Below are positions 28,507-36,814 of a DNA stretch of 64,000 nucleotides, piece after piece. The stretch is taken from positions 145,237 through 209,236 of the forward strand of contig JACPVS010000008.1 of NCBI GenBank assembly GCA_016197365.1, given 5' to 3'. Position numbers and translations under genes: made by a program. The notes under the pieces are model-generated. The model searched no databases, was not told where the DNA came from, and saw only the letters and a list, made by a program, of their open reading frames with translations. This DNA comes from Mycolicibacterium cosmeticum. GTDB lineage: Bacteria > Actinomycetota > Actinomycetes > Mycobacteriales > Mycobacteriaceae. The stretch's first letter is position 1. Every line of letters starts with the position of its first letter.

Positions 28507-28717
28507 CACAGCCGCAGCCACCGCAGCCCCCACAACTCACGACGATCGCCCCCCAGGCCACGCCCTTCTTGCCTTTCGCGGCCCCGCCGTCGGATTCCGA
28601 ACCGGCGTCCCAGAGATCGGTGGCGGGTTGCGGCTCCAGTTTCGCGTGAAGATGGCATGCCAGAACGGTGAGTACGGCCAGCGCGAACAGTGCGGCCAGA
28701 CCTATTGCCAACTGCAT
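28499..28717 (-). CDS. 72-residue membrane protein with Cys/Gly-rich C-terminus
   Basis: The ATG at 28717 has a strong GGAGGG 6-8 bases upstream. The protein has one N-terminal helix (LAIGLAALFALAVLTVLAC), a polar middle and ends VSCGGCGGCGCGG, five or six Cys in a Gly run. Such Cys/Gly tails occur in actinobacterial TIGR04222-type membrane proteins next to GRDP-like genes, from memory; this is a short version. The tail is encoded in the zone overlapping possible starts of the GRDP-like gene. The tail might bind metal or become modified; that is speculation. Confidence 0.65.
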   Translation of the reverse strand: MQLAIGLAALFALAVLTVLACHLHAKLEPQPATDLWDAGSESDGGAAKGKKGVAWGAIVVSCGGCGGCGCGG

Positions 28718-28909
28718 GATGAACCCTCCTCTACTCCGGTTGCGGTCATCATGGGCCGGTGTCGGGCGGCCGGGGAAGAGCATGCCGATCGGTGCCGGGG
28801 TTTCCTTGCACGATCCACAGGTTGTCGCCGATTGCGCCCAGCGATAAATCGCTTGACCTCAACACAGGTTGATGTTGAAAGCTGTATCCAATCCAGTGAG
28901 GGGGCACTC

Positions 28910-29554
28910 ATGCGACAGATCCGAGCCGACCTGTGGGAAACCAGTTCGGAACGCTCTTTTCCCGGCGTCACCACCCACGCGTACCTGTGGACCGGCGGTG
29001 AGGCAGGCAACGTGCTGTTCTACAGCACCGAGACCGACGACGCCTTCGGCGAGTTCGACGCGCTCGGCGGCGTGGCACACCAGTACCTGTCACATCTGCG
29101 CGAGGCAGGCCCGATGCTGCGCTCGATCAGCGAACGGTACGACACCCAGCTGCACGCACCGGCTGCCGAACTGCTCGACATCGGGATGCACGCGCACGTG
29201 GACGTGCCCATCGGCAGCCGGCACGTCGACCGCAACGGCATCGAGGTGATCCCGACACCCGGCCACTCCCCAGGCAGCACCTGCTATCTGGTGCCCGGCG
29301 CCTACGGGCAGAGTTACCTGTTCACCGGGGACACGATCATGCAGGATCCCGACGGCAACTGGATTCCGGGCTACATCCCGTCGCTCAGCGAGGCCCGGTC
29401 ACTGTCACGGAGCCTGCAGGTGCTGGCCGGACTGCAACCCGACCTCGTGATCACCAGCGCCTTCCCCGGCGAGTCCGGGGTCCATGCTCCCGGTGCGCGG
29501 CGATGGGCGCAGTGCGTCGAACAGGCCCGGGAACGGTTGGCCCTGGTCGCCTGA
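28910..29554 (+). CDS. Metallo-beta-lactamase-fold protein lacking the HxHxDH motif
   Basis: A 214-residue protein. The late MBL motifs are clear: PTPGHSPGSTCYLV (third ligand His) and LFTGDTI (bridging Asp). The first motif, normally HxHxDH, reads AHQYLSHLREAG, so most first-site ligands are absent. It may bind one metal or none. GAGGGGG lies 6 bases before the ATG at 28910. It precedes gluQ by 14 bp on the same strand. Substrate unknown. Confidence 0.8.
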   Translation: MRQIRADLWETSSERSFPGVTTHAYLWTGGEAGNVLFYSTETDDAFGEFDALGGVAHQYLSHLREAGPMLRSISERYDTQLHAPAAELLDIGMHAHVDVPIGSRHVDRNGIEVIPTPGHSPGSTCYLVPGAYGQSYLFTGDTIMQDPDGNWIPGYIPSLSEARSLSRSLQVLAGLQPDLVITSAFPGESGVHAPGARRWAQCVEQARERLALVA

Positions 29555-29568
29555 TCTAGGTTGGCGAC

Positions 29569-30429
29569 ATGAGCGCTGCGGGGCGGTTCGCGCCCAGCCC
29601 ATCGGCCGACCTGCACATCGGCAACCTCCGCACGGCGATCCTGGCGTGGCTGTTCGCCCGCTCGACCGGACGGCGGTTCCTGCTGCGGGTGGAAGACCTC
29701 GACGACCGCACCTTCAGCGATGTGGCGGCCCGACAGGTCGCCGACCTCGCGGCCATCGGGGTGACCTGGGATGAGCCGCCGGAATATCAGACGGCACACC
29801 AGGATCGCTACGACGCCGTCATCGCGCAGCTGATCGAACGCGGCCTGGTGTACGAATGCCATTGCAGCAGAAAGGACATTCTGCAGGCCCCGCGTGCACC
29901 CCACGCGCCGGAGGGCGCCTATCCGGGGACATGCCGCGATCTGCCGCCCGGAGCGATGCGGGGCGAGCGGCCCCCCGCGCTGCGGCTGCGCAGCGACGCC
30001 ACCGAATACACCGTCACCGACCTGATCCACGGCGAATACACCGGCGTGGTGGACGATTTCGTGTTGCGTCGCGGCGACGGGGTGCCCGCCTACAACCTGG
30101 CCGTGGTGGTCGACGATGCCGCGCAGGGCGTCGACCAGGTGGTGCGCGGCGACGACCTGTTGTCCTCATCACCCCGGCAGGCCTATCTCGGCGCACTCCT
30201 CGGTTATCCGGGCGTGGTCTACGCGCACGTGCCGCTGGTGCTCAACGCCGAGGGTAAGCGGCTGGCCAAACGCGACGGCGCGGTGACCCTCGCCGAGATC
30301 GGGGTGGGTCGTGCGCTCGCGCAGATCGCCGATTCGCTGCACCTGCCACCGGGCCCACCGGAAGCCATGCTCGCCCGGTTCGACCCCGCCGCGTTACCCA
30401 CCCCACCCTGGATTTACCAGCCGGGTTGA
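29569..30429 (+). CDS. gluQ: Glutamyl-Q tRNA(Asp) synthetase
   Basis: A 286-residue truncated GluRS-like enzyme with only the catalytic core. It shows the HIGH-type motif LHIGNLRTA, zinc ligands ECHCSRKD and YPGTCRDL, and the KMSKS-type motif KRLAKRDG. There is no anticodon-binding domain, which separates it from GluRS. GluQRS attaches glutamate to queuosine at position 34 of tRNA-Asp. A tRNA-guanine transglycosylase gene lies about 10 kb away in this window, so the substrate base can be made here. The ATG at 29569 follows GGCGAC and is the only sensible start. Confidence 0.93.
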   Translation: MSAAGRFAPSPSADLHIGNLRTAILAWLFARSTGRRFLLRVEDLDDRTFSDVAARQVADLAAIGVTWDEPPEYQTAHQDRYDAVIAQLIERGLVYECHCSRKDILQAPRAPHAPEGAYPGTCRDLPPGAMRGERPPALRLRSDATEYTVTDLIHGEYTGVVDDFVLRRGDGVPAYNLAVVVDDAAQGVDQVVRGDDLLSSSPRQAYLGALLGYPGVVYAHVPLVLNAEGKRLAKRDGAVTLAEIGVGRALAQIADSLHLPPGPPEAMLARFDPAALPTPPWIYQPG

Positions 30430-30473
30430 GCGAAACCGTTGGGTATAGGCCGGCACGTTGCTAGGTTGCGCCG

Positions 30474-32684
30474 GTGAGCTTCCCCCTTCGACGATCCGGC
30501 AAGGCAAGCGCAGTGGTACTGGTGATTGCCCTGCTCGCCACGCTGCTGACGGCCGGATGCGGAGCCAAAGGAGGCGGCGACAAGCCGATCGCATCTGCCG
30601 GTGTGCTGCGGGTGGGCACCGAAGGGGTGTACTCGCCGTTCAGCTACCACGACCCCAAAACCGGCGAGCTGACCGGTTATGACGTCGATGTGGCCAAGGC
30701 TGTCGGCGACAAGCTGGGCGTGAAGGTCGAGTTCGTCGAGACTCCGTGGGATTCGATCTTCGCGGGGCTGGAGGCCGACCGCTTCGACGTGGTGGCCAAC
30801 GAGGTCACCATCAACCCTGAGCGCCAAGCCAAATACGATCTGTCGCAGCCCTATTCGGTGGGCGAAGGTGTCATCGTCACCCGGGCCGGCGACACGTCGA
30901 TCAGGTCACTGGCCGATCTCAAGGGCAAGACCGCCGCCGAGAACGCCACCAGCAACTGGTCGGAGGTGGCCCGCAAGGCGGGCGCCAAGGTCGAGAGTGT
31001 GGAGGGCTTCGCGCAGGCCATCACCCTGCTCAACCAGGGCCGCGTCGACGTGGTGGTCAACGACAGCATCGCCGTCTACGCCTACCTCGCCGAGACCGGT
31101 GACAAGACCGTCAAGATCGCGGGCACCGTCGGCGAGAAGAGCGAGCAGGGCTTCGCCGCCCGCAAGGACAGCGCCTACCTTCCCGAACTCGACGGCGCCC
31201 TGAGCGCGTTGCGCGCCGACGGCACGCTGGCGAAGATCTCGCAGAAGTACCTCAAGACCGACGCGACCGGCGCCCCACCGGACACGCCGATCAGGTCGGC
31301 CGGGGTGCTGCGGGTCGGCACCGAGGGCACCTACTCGCCCTTCAGCTACCACGACACCAAGACCGGTGAGCTCACCGGCTATGACGTCGACGTCGCCAAG
31401 GCGGTCGGAGAGAAACTCGGTGTGCCAGTCGAGTTCGTCGAGACACCGTGGGATTCGATCTTCGCGGCACTGGAAGCAAAGCGCTTCGACGTGGTGGCCA
31501 ACGAGGTCACCATCAACCCGGAACGCCAAGCCAAATACGACCTCTCCCAACCATATTCCGTGGGCGAAGGTGTCATCGTCACCCGGGCGAACGATGATTC
31601 GATCAAATCCCTGGCCGACCTCAAGGGCAAGACAACCGCGCAGTCCAGCACCAGCAACTGGGCCCAGGTGGCCCGCGACGCGGGCGCCACCGTCGAAGCG
31701 GTGGAAGGATTCGCCCAAGCCATCACCCTGCTCAACCAGGGCCGCATCGATGCCACCGTCAACGACAGCATCGCGGTCTATGCCTACCTCGCCGAGACCG
31801 GCGACAAGACCGTCAAGATCGCCGCTCAGACCGGGGAGAAGAGCGATCAGGGCTTCGCCGCCCGCAAGGACAGCGGCTACGTACCCGAACTCAACGGGGC
31901 GCTCGACGAACTCCGCGCCGACGGCACCCTGGCCACCATCTCGCAGAAATACCTCAAAGCCGACGCCACCGGCCAGGCCGCGGGCGTGCCTGCCGCACAA
32001 GGTGCGCAAGCGCCGCAGACCCGTTCCGGCTTCCAGCTGGTCCTGGACAATCTGTGGCCGCTGGCCAAGGCTGCGATCACCGCGACCATTCCACTCACCA
32101 TCATCAGCTTCGTGGTCGGTCTGGTCATCGCGCTGGCGGTGGCACTTGCCCGGCTGTCCTCGAATGTGGTGCTGACCAATCTGGCCCGGTTCTACATCTC
32201 GGTGATCCGCGGCACCCCGCTGCTGGTGCAGTTGGTGATCGTCTTCTACGGCCTGCCGAAATTCGGGGTCACCCTGCCGGCCTTCACCGCCGCCGTCATC
32301 GCCTTCTCGCTCAACGTTGGCGGCTACTCCGCGGAGATCATCCGATCCGCGATCCAGAGCATCCCCAAGGGCCAGTGGGAAGCGGCCGAGACCATCGGCC
32401 TGAACTACGCCGGGGCGCTGCGCCGGATCATCCTGCCGCAGGCCGCCCGGGTGGCGGTACCCCCGTTGTCCAACACGCTGATCTCACTGGTGAAGGACAC
32501 CTCGCTGGCGTCGGCCATCCTGGTGACCGAACTGTTCCGGCAGGCGCAGATCATCGGGGCGCCGACGTTCGACTTCTTCTCGACCTACGTTGCCGCTGCT
32601 GTGTACTACTACGTGATCTGCCTGGTGTTGTCCTCCGGGCAGAACCGGCTGGAACGCCGACTCGAAAGGTATGTGGCGCGATGA
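30474..32684 (+). CDS. Amino-acid ABC importer: two tandem substrate-binding domains fused to permease
   Basis: A 736-residue fusion. It has a lipoprotein leader (LLTAGC, Cys29), then two SBP-3 (Gln/polar amino acid) binding domains at about residues 41-270 and 275-500, then a His/Gln-type permease domain (about 520-736) with the EAA motif EAAETIGLNYAGALRRIILPQA. The two domains are nearly the same: by hand I count about 32 differences in about 227 residues, with a 702-bp period at DNA level. Tandem fused domains are known in Lactococcus GlnP, but there the domains are much more diverged. The ATPase gene overlaps its stop. The GTG at 30474 is the only start that gives a leader. Confidence 0.93.
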   Translation: MSFPLRRSGKASAVVLVIALLATLLTAGCGAKGGGDKPIASAGVLRVGTEGVYSPFSYHDPKTGELTGYDVDVAKAVGDKLGVKVEFVETPWDSIFAGLEADRFDVVANEVTINPERQAKYDLSQPYSVGEGVIVTRAGDTSIRSLADLKGKTAAENATSNWSEVARKAGAKVESVEGFAQAITLLNQGRVDVVVNDSIAVYAYLAETGDKTVKIAGTVGEKSEQGFAARKDSAYLPELDGALSALRADGTLAKISQKYLKTDATGAPPDTPIRSAGVLRVGTEGTYSPFSYHDTKTGELTGYDVDVAKAVGEKLGVPVEFVETPWDSIFAALEAKRFDVVANEVTINPERQAKYDLSQPYSVGEGVIVTRANDDSIKSLADLKGKTTAQSSTSNWAQVARDAGATVEAVEGFAQAITLLNQGRIDATVNDSIAVYAYLAETGDKTVKIAAQTGEKSDQGFAARKDSGYVPELNGALDELRADGTLATISQKYLKADATGQAAGVPAAQGAQAPQTRSGFQLVLDNLWPLAKAAITATIPLTIISFVVGLVIALAVALARLSSNVVLTNLARFYISVIRGTPLLVQLVIVFYGLPKFGVTLPAFTAAVIAFSLNVGGYSAEIIRSAIQSIPKGQWEAAETIGLNYAGALRRIILPQAARVAVPPLSNTLISLVKDTSLASAILVTELFRQAQIIGAPTFDFFSTYVAAAVYYYVICLVLSSGQNRLERRLERYVAR
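30594..31975 (+). repeat. Tandem duplication of the binding-domain coding segment (702-bp period)
   Basis: The first copy runs from about 30594 to 31272 and the second from about 31296 to 31974. Long stretches are nucleotide-identical or nearly so, for example around 30788-30870 and 31490-31572. Both begin with the SAGVLRVGTEG coding sequence and end with KYLK-DATG. The high similarity argues for a recent duplication or ongoing gene conversion. Confidence 0.88.
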
Positions 32685-33448
32685 CCGAAGACGTGACCGA
32701 ATACCGGGTGGTCGCCGAGGGCGTCGAGAAGGCGTTCGGCGACAACAAGGTACTCAAGGGCGTGTCGTTCACGGTGGCGCGCGGCACGGCCACGGCCATC
32801 ATCGGGCCCTCCGGGTCGGGTAAGACGACCCTGTTGCGCACCCTCAATGCGCTCGACAGGGCCGACGCCGGCGTGATCCGGGTGGACGATGTCGAGATCG
32901 ACTTCGCCACGCCGACACCGAAACCCGAGGTGCGGCGGTTCCAGTCACGCAGCGGGTTCGTCTTTCAGGGCCACAACCTGTTCCCGCACAAGACGGTGCT
33001 GCAGAACATCATCGAGGGACCGGTGATCGTGCAGAAGCGGCCGAAGGACGAGGCGGTCGCGGAGGCCGTCGCACTACTGGATCAGGTCGGGTTGGCCGCC
33101 AAACAGGACCAATACCCGTTCCAGTTGTCGGGTGGTCAGCAGCAGCGCGTCGGTATCGCCCGGGCACTGGCGCTGAAACCGAAACTGGTGCTCTTCGACG
33201 AGCCGACCTCGGCGCTGGATCCGGAACTGGTCGGCGAGGTGCTCTCCGTCATCAAGGATCTCGCGGTCGAAGGCTGGACGCTGGTGATCGTCACACACGA
33301 GATCCAGTTCGCCAGGCAGGTGTCCCAACAGGTGTTGTTCACCGACCAGGGCATCATCCTCGAGCGCGGCACCCCCGACGAGGTCATCGGGAACCCCACA
33401 CAGGAGCGGACCAGGCAGTTCCTGGACCGGATTCTCAATCCGTTGTGA
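32681..33448 (+). CDS. Amino-acid ABC transporter ATP-binding protein
   Basis: A 255-residue GlnQ-type ATPase. Walker A is GPSGSGKTT (42-50), the Q-loop VFQGHN, signature LSGGQQQR, Walker B LVLFDEPTSALD and the switch VTHE. Its ATG overlaps the stop of the fused binding-domain/permease gene (ATGA), giving a complete two-gene importer. An ATP-binding protein dimer would energise a permease dimer, so four binding domains per transporter are expected. The 3' end overlaps the convergent TetR gene by 14 bp. Confidence 0.96.
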   Translation: MTEDVTEYRVVAEGVEKAFGDNKVLKGVSFTVARGTATAIIGPSGSGKTTLLRTLNALDRADAGVIRVDDVEIDFATPTPKPEVRRFQSRSGFVFQGHNLFPHKTVLQNIIEGPVIVQKRPKDEAVAEAVALLDQVGLAAKQDQYPFQLSGGQQQRVGIARALALKPKLVLFDEPTSALDPELVGEVLSVIKDLAVEGWTLVIVTHEIQFARQVSQQVLFTDQGIILERGTPDEVIGNPTQERTRQFLDRILNPL

Positions 33449-33995
33449 CCGCGGCATCGGCCGCCCAAGCCACCAGCGAGCGCAGGTGAGTGCACACCAT
33501 CTCGTCCGGGTACCGGTCCGGGTTTTCCAGGTGCAGCCGCGCCAGTTCCTCGATGGCGGCCAACAGGATTCGTAGCGGCGCACCATCGGGGTCGAGTCCG
33601 AGATGACGGGCGGCCACCCGGCGGGCATAGGTGCGGCCGAGTTCGATCCGGACCCGCGCCTCGGGCGGGGCACCGTCGGGTGGGCGCAGGATGATCCCCC
33701 AACTCGCCGGTGCCGCATGCAGATACGCCAGGATGCCCGCGCCGAGCAGTTCGAGGCCGACGTCGGCGACGGTGCTCATTCCGGCGAAGGCGATCGCCGA
33801 TTCGCGGTCCAGCAACGCGGTGGTCAGTCCCGCGAGGTCGGTGAACTGCTGATAGACCACGGTCCTGGTCACCCCGGACTGCCGGGCCACCTTGTCGATG
33901 GCGAGGCCGGTGAAGCCCTCCGCTGCAACGATTTCGCGTGCGACATCGAGCAACTGATCGCGACGATCGGCCGCACTGAGGCGTCGTCTGGTCAC
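33435..33995 (-). CDS. TetR-family transcriptional regulator (FAD-oxidase operon)
   Basis: A 186-residue regulator with helix-turn-helix in residues 8-52 (RRDQLLDVAREIVAAEGFTGLAIDKVARQSGV, then TRTVVYQQFTDLAGL). The GTG at 33995 overlaps the upstream oxidase stop (GTGA). The only clear promoter-linked operator is the inverted repeat at 35353-35373, upstream of the oxidase; autoregulation of the two-gene operon is a good inference. The C-terminal ligand domain gives no hint of the inducer. Confidence 0.88.
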   Translation of the reverse strand: MTRRRLSAADRRDQLLDVAREIVAAEGFTGLAIDKVARQSGVTRTVVYQQFTDLAGLTTALLDRESAIAFAGMSTVADVGLELLGAGILAYLHAAPASWGIILRPPDGAPPEARVRIELGRTYARRVAARHLGLDPDGAPLRILLAAIEELARLHLENPDRYPDEMVCTHLRSLVAWAADAAVTTD

Positions 33996-35341
33996 TGCAG
34001 CAGAAGGTCGACGGCCACCGCCGCGCTCTGCACGGCGCTCTCCATGGTGGCCGACCAGTCGGTCGCGGTCCAGTCGCCTGCCAGCGCCAGCGTCGGCACC
34101 GAGGTGCGCTGTGGTGGCCTCAGCGCATCTGTCCCGACCACCTGGGAGAAGGTGGCCTTGGGCATTTTCACCACCTGCGCCTGGAGTACGTTCGCCTGCG
34201 CAGCGGCCGGATAGTAGCGGCGCAGCAGCTCCAGCTGTTCGGCGACGATCTCGTCGTTGGACTTGTGGATCTGTTCGTAGGCACCGCTGGTGGTCAGGCA
34301 GTACAGCCACGCCCGCTCGGTGCCACGGCCGTGCATGATCTGCCGGTCGAAGACTTCGTCGATGACGCCGGTACCGCCGATCAGCCCCTCGAAGGCGGAC
34401 TCCGTGCCCAGCGGCCGGTCCAGGTACAGATTGGTGCTCACGATCGGCGTGTGGCCGAGTTTGTCTGCCGCCGCGTAGATCTCGGCGTGCTCGGGCAGGT
34501 CGTCGAGTAGGCCGGCGATGTTGGAGTTGGGGACCGCGCAGATCACCGCGTCGGCGGGGATCTCGGTGCCGTCGGCCAGGACGACAGCGCGCACGCTGCC
34601 GTCCTCGATCCGAACCCGGCGCGCGACGGTGCGGTAGCGCACGTCTACGCCTTGCTCCTCGAACACCTTGATCGCACCGGTGATGTACAGGGTGTCCAGA
34701 TCGACGGTCGGATAGCCGATGGTCACCGGGGTGCGGTGTTTGATGCCCAGGCGGATGCCGGTGGCCAGGACGTCGGCGAACACCTTGGCCGACTCGCGCG
34801 CCACCGGTTCGGCGGCGATCCCCAGAGCGAGCCAGTCCCACAACGCTTCCCGCGCTTTGGCGGGCATCCCCACGCGCTGGAACCATTGCTCGGTACTCAG
34901 ATCCGCGAGGTCGGCCGGCTGACGCAGGGCCTGCCAGCCCAGCAGCACGGTGGCGCGGGCGGCACGCAACCTCTCACCCCAGCCGGCGTCGGGATGCACA
35001 CCGAACAACGTGCGGATGGCACCGGGACCGGTGGTGTGCATGGTGACGTGGCGCCCGTCGGGCCAGCGCAGGGTCGAGGACTTCGGGAACTCGATGTATT
35101 GCCGGGTACCGACACTTTCCAGGTACCGGTACAGGTGCTGATATCCGCTGGCGATGACGTGTTGGCCGTTGTCCGGCACATCGTCGACCGCGTCGGCGTG
35201 CATCGCATGGGTGCGGCCGCCGAGGCTGCCGCGCCGTTCCAGCAGGGTGACGTGCTTGCCCGCCTCGGCCAGCCAGACGGCCGAAGCCAGGCCTGCCAGG
35301 CCGCCACCGATCACCACAAAGTGCCGTGTGTCCTCACCCAT
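33992..35341 (-). CDS. FAD-dependent oxidoreductase, HpnE/phytoene-desaturase-like
   Basis: A 449-residue flavoprotein amine-oxidase fold. The dinucleotide motif VVIGGGLAGLASAVWLAEAGKHVTLLE is at about 9-35, followed by GGRTHAM and the C-terminal FAD motif TLALAGDWTATDWSATMESAVQSA. It is closest in memory to HpnE (hydroxysqualene dehydroxylase) and carotenoid desaturases. No squalene, hopanoid or carotenoid synthase genes lie nearby, so the substrate is open. It is in an operon with the TetR gene and has a palindromic operator directly upstream. Confidence 0.85.
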   Translation of the reverse strand: MGEDTRHFVVIGGGLAGLASAVWLAEAGKHVTLLERRGSLGGRTHAMHADAVDDVPDNGQHVIASGYQHLYRYLESVGTRQYIEFPKSSTLRWPDGRHVTMHTTGPGAIRTLFGVHPDAGWGERLRAARATVLLGWQALRQPADLADLSTEQWFQRVGMPAKAREALWDWLALGIAAEPVARESAKVFADVLATGIRLGIKHRTPVTIGYPTVDLDTLYITGAIKVFEEQGVDVRYRTVARRVRIEDGSVRAVVLADGTEIPADAVICAVPNSNIAGLLDDLPEHAEIYAAADKLGHTPIVSTNLYLDRPLGTESAFEGLIGGTGVIDEVFDRQIMHGRGTERAWLYCLTTSGAYEQIHKSNDEIVAEQLELLRRYYPAAAQANVLQAQVVKMPKATFSQVVGTDALRPPQRTSVPTLALAGDWTATDWSATMESAVQSAAVAVDLLLQ

Positions 35342-35352
35342 GTGGGCGACAA

Positions 35353-35373
35353 TAACTTACATTTCGTAAGTTA
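35353..35373. promoter_or_regulatory. Perfect 8-bp-arm operator upstream of the FAD-oxidase/TetR operon
   Basis: TAACTTAC, five bases, then GTAAGTTA: perfect inverted symmetry. It starts 12 bp upstream of the oxidase start codon at 35341. Its right end contains the TAA stop codon (complement 35371-35373) of the upstream CoA-transferase gene, so one element serves as both. TTAC/GTAA-type arms are common for TetR regulators. Confidence 0.75.
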
Positions 35374-36711
35374 GGCCAGGATGATGCGGTCCGCCACCGG
35401 CGAGCGGCCTTTGGCCGCACGCTCGGCCGCTTCCAGCAGCCCGTCCCGGAACTGCGGATCGGCGATAGCCGCGAGGGCCTCGCCCCTCTCGCGGACGGTC
35501 AGGCCCTCGAGTTCGGCGGTGCCGTGTTCGGTGACGATGACGTCGACATGATGCCGTGGCGTGGTGATCACAGCGCCGGGCCCGAACCACGGCACGATCC
35601 GCGAGTGCAGCACGCCGTCCCTGGTGTAGGTGGAGGGCAGGCAGATGAGTGAGCGGTCGGACAACTCGAGCCCTGCCCCCGCCACGAAATCCTCGGCGCC
35701 GCCGATCCCACTGAACTGACCGCCGGCAATGGTGTCGGCGACCACCTGACCGTGGATGTCGATGGCCAGCGCACCGTTGATGGTGACCATGCGGTCGTTC
35801 TCGGCGATCACGTCGGGGGCGTTGACGACCTCGACGGGCAGGAACGCGACCTCCCGGTTGCCGTCCAGCCACTCGTAGAGTTCAGCCGAACCGAACGCGA
35901 AGGTCGTCACGCTGACGCCGTCGAACTGGCCCTTGCGGGCGTTGGTGATCTTGCCCGCCCGGTGCAGGCGCATACAGCCGTCGGTGAACATCTCGCTGTG
36001 CAAGCCGAAGTCGCCGGCATCGCCCTCGGCGAGCAGTGTCGCGATCTGGTTGGGGATCGAACCGATACCGGTCTGCAGGGTCACCCCCGGCGGCATGTAC
36101 GCGACGGCGTTGTGCGCGATCGCCCGGTCGACGTCGCTCGGCGGCGTATCACCGCCGGGCAACTCCAACGGCGCCTCCGACGAACGCACCAGGATGTCGA
36201 TCTCATCGATGTGCAGGGCGTGCCGGTACCCATCGCGCAGGCCGTAGGTCCGCGGGAAGGCGTCGGAAGCCTCGACGATCAGTAGCCGGTCGGGATCCGC
36301 TCCGGCACGGCGCAATTCGTCGACGGTCCCGCCGGCGTGCAGGGACAGCGAGCACCAGCCGTCGGCATCCGGTGCTGCCGTGACGGTCGTCATCACCCGC
36401 GGGGACTGCCGTCGCAGCAGCGGGCCGAAACGCCGGAAGTCCGCGGGCGTGAACTCGACATCGGCTCCGCCGTCACGCAACGCCCGGTCCAGGGGTCCAT
36501 AGAACCCGGACAGGTAGTGCACGCCGGTGCGGGTGAAGAGCTCGGTGAGCACTGCGAGCAGTGCGCCGTACACCCGCAGGTCGATCCAGTCGTCGCGGGC
36601 GCCCAGTGCGGCCAGGAAGGCGGGCGGCTGACCGGGCCCCAGCGGAATTCCCAAGGTATCGGTCGTCCGCAGTTGCGCGGCGGCTTGCTCGGCGGTGAGC
36701 TCGGTCGGCAT
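35371..36711 (-). CDS. Acetyl-CoA hydrolase/CoA-transferase family protein
   Basis: A 446-residue class I CoA-transferase (Cat1/acetyl-CoA hydrolase type). The N-terminal half has GIPLGPGQPPAFL and the C-terminal half carries GIGSIPNQIATLL, then catalytic-type Glu in GLHSEMFTDGC, and TEHGTAELEGLTVRERGEALAAIADPQFRD. It would move CoA between acyl donors and acetate-like acceptors. It is followed by the FAD-oxidase operon, with the operator across its stop. Upstream lies a 21-bp inverted repeat that may control it. Confidence 0.9.
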   Translation of the reverse strand: MPTELTAEQAAAQLRTTDTLGIPLGPGQPPAFLAALGARDDWIDLRVYGALLAVLTELFTRTGVHYLSGFYGPLDRALRDGGADVEFTPADFRRFGPLLRRQSPRVMTTVTAAPDADGWCSLSLHAGGTVDELRRAGADPDRLLIVEASDAFPRTYGLRDGYRHALHIDEIDILVRSSEAPLELPGGDTPPSDVDRAIAHNAVAYMPPGVTLQTGIGSIPNQIATLLAEGDAGDFGLHSEMFTDGCMRLHRAGKITNARKGQFDGVSVTTFAFGSAELYEWLDGNREVAFLPVEVVNAPDVIAENDRMVTINGALAIDIHGQVVADTIAGGQFSGIGGAEDFVAGAGLELSDRSLICLPSTYTRDGVLHSRIVPWFGPGAVITTPRHHVDVIVTEHGTAELEGLTVRERGEALAAIADPQFRDGLLEAAERAAKGRSPVADRIILA

Positions 36712-36737
36712 GGACTCGACGCTACGTGTCCGCCAAT

Positions 36738-36805
36738 CGCAATGTCACCCTGACAGCCTCGTCATGGATATATCTACGCGGCGGGGCTGTCAGCGTGACA
36801 TTGCG
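36738..36805. promoter_or_regulatory. 21-bp inverted repeat with paired TGTCA-N3-TGACA sites
   Basis: Arm 36738-36758 and arm 36785-36805 pair at 20 of 21 positions. Each arm is also a palindrome, TGTCA-N3-TGACA, so two 13-bp operator-like sites face each other 34 bp apart. The loop contains GGATATATC. It lies 27-94 bp upstream of the CoA-transferase start and just downstream of the saccharopine-dehydrogenase-like stop. It could be a double operator, a terminator, or both; the absence of a T-run favours an operator. Confidence 0.6.
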
Positions 36806-36814
36806 AACGACCTC

